From: Bacteroidota bacterium
GTDB lineage: Bacteria; Bacteroidota; Bacteroidia; Bacteroidales; ML635J-15
Direction of reading: 5' to 3'
DNA: 62,812 bases
Assembly: GCA_029558535.1 (NCBI GenBank)
Contig: JAKQEK010000043.1
Span: 1-62,812, forward strand
Shown in pieces: positions 62,641-62,812 of this stretch; positions within the stretch are counted from its first letter, which is position 1, and every line of letters begins with the position of its first letter. The translations under genes were made by a program, and so were the position numbers. Below the pieces are notes generated by a model. That model was not told where the DNA came from. It was given only the letters and a program-made list of their open reading frames with translations, and did not search any database.

Positions 62641-62812
62641 AACGACACCGATTGTAAATTTGTAATAGTCTAATCTTCGCAATTTCAATTGCTCGATTAT
62701 ACTAAACAAATTTATCATCGGCACTTTACATGTCGGCTCGACACAATTGGCTTCGCCGAGCTACGGTTCTAATTATTTCGCTCTCACCGCTTGAGCTGCC
62801 CGCCGTTTTGCC
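62641..62812. repeat. Dispersed repeat, right copy (runs off the window)
   Basis: Same orientation as 2-154. Near-identical over its first 85 bases. It then carries a longer middle segment with GGCTTCGCCGAGCTACGGTT, absent from the left copy, and resumes similarity at TTTCGCTCTCACCGCTTGAG. It is cut by the window edge. Confidence 0.8.

Noticed and set aside
1..62812. Window as a circular element closed by terminal repeats
   Set aside because: The end repeats are not identical and the content is core chromosomal housekeeping genes.

Overview
The window is AT-rich chromosomal DNA from a member of the Bacteroidota. Evidence: the type IX secretion translocon gene sprA and porQ, five proteins ending in a type IX (T9SS) sorting domain, an IPExxxVDY-family protein, conserved Bacteroidota gene orders (rsfS-ftsH-cdsA, asnS-rpoN-PAP2-DUF4834, porQ-cmk-ispH-pfkA, acpP-fabF-rnc, ruvA-sprA-gcvH), and repeated promoter elements of the Bacteroidota form TTTG-N19..22-TAnnTTTG instead of E. 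coli -35/-10 boxes. A free-living Bacteroidales/Marinilabiliales-like organism is plausible, but the sequence does not fix the genus.

Layout. 1-1680: gene-poor left end with a dispersed repeat, a run of hairpins, arfB and a DUF3820 gene, then two 90-bp repeats. 1684-5065: rsfS, ftsH, cdsA. 5215-6357: a lone AAA ATPase with twin palindromes upstream. 6614-12621: asnS, then rpoN-PAP2-like-DUF4834-FkbM methyltransferase-nucleoside hydrolase. 12625-15255: alkD and a secreted M1 peptidase. 15438-17313: lpxK overlapping a purine nucleoside phosphorylase gene. 17321-20576: deacetylase, aminopeptidase P and a tiny T9SS cargo. 20702-26925: porQ-cmk-ispH-pfkA-priA. 27013-32528: lipoprotein isomerase, M16 protease, secreted EEP phosphatase/nuclease and a cysteine-cluster protein. 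32602-34202: lipoprotein and a T9SS cargo. 34202-35130: an unusual nested tRNA-Ala/GIY-YIG locus. 35137-38625: heptosyltransferase-like GT9, zinc-ribbon protein, DnaQ-UvrC-like nuclease and a secreted protein. 38666-43530: EEP membrane protein, two rhomboids, mutL and a small membrane protein. 43614-47906: flippase, IPExxxVDY, rnc, fabF, acpP. 48050-52262: purN, secreted endonuclease I, small membrane protein, SIMPL-like protein, heptose kinase. 52285-61540: ispD, gcvH, sprA, ruvA. 61844-62290: a two-domain iron-sulfur protein. The right end re-enters the repeat found at position 1.

Themes. Most genes are housekeeping: translation (rsfS, asnS, arfB, tRNA-Ala), envelope lipid and LPS synthesis (cdsA, lpxK, hldE-type kinase, GT9, fabF/acpP), isoprenoids (ispD, ispH), DNA repair (mutL, ruvA, priA, alkD) and purine metabolism (purN, pnp). 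A second theme is protein export by the type IX system, with machinery (SprA, PorQ) and five likely cargos. The main accessory feature is at 34202-35130: an intact tRNA-Ala(GGC)-terminator-GIY-YIG unit appears to sit inside an older copy of the same unit. The outer tRNA is split, and hairpin-rich DNA also interrupts its D-loop and T-loop.
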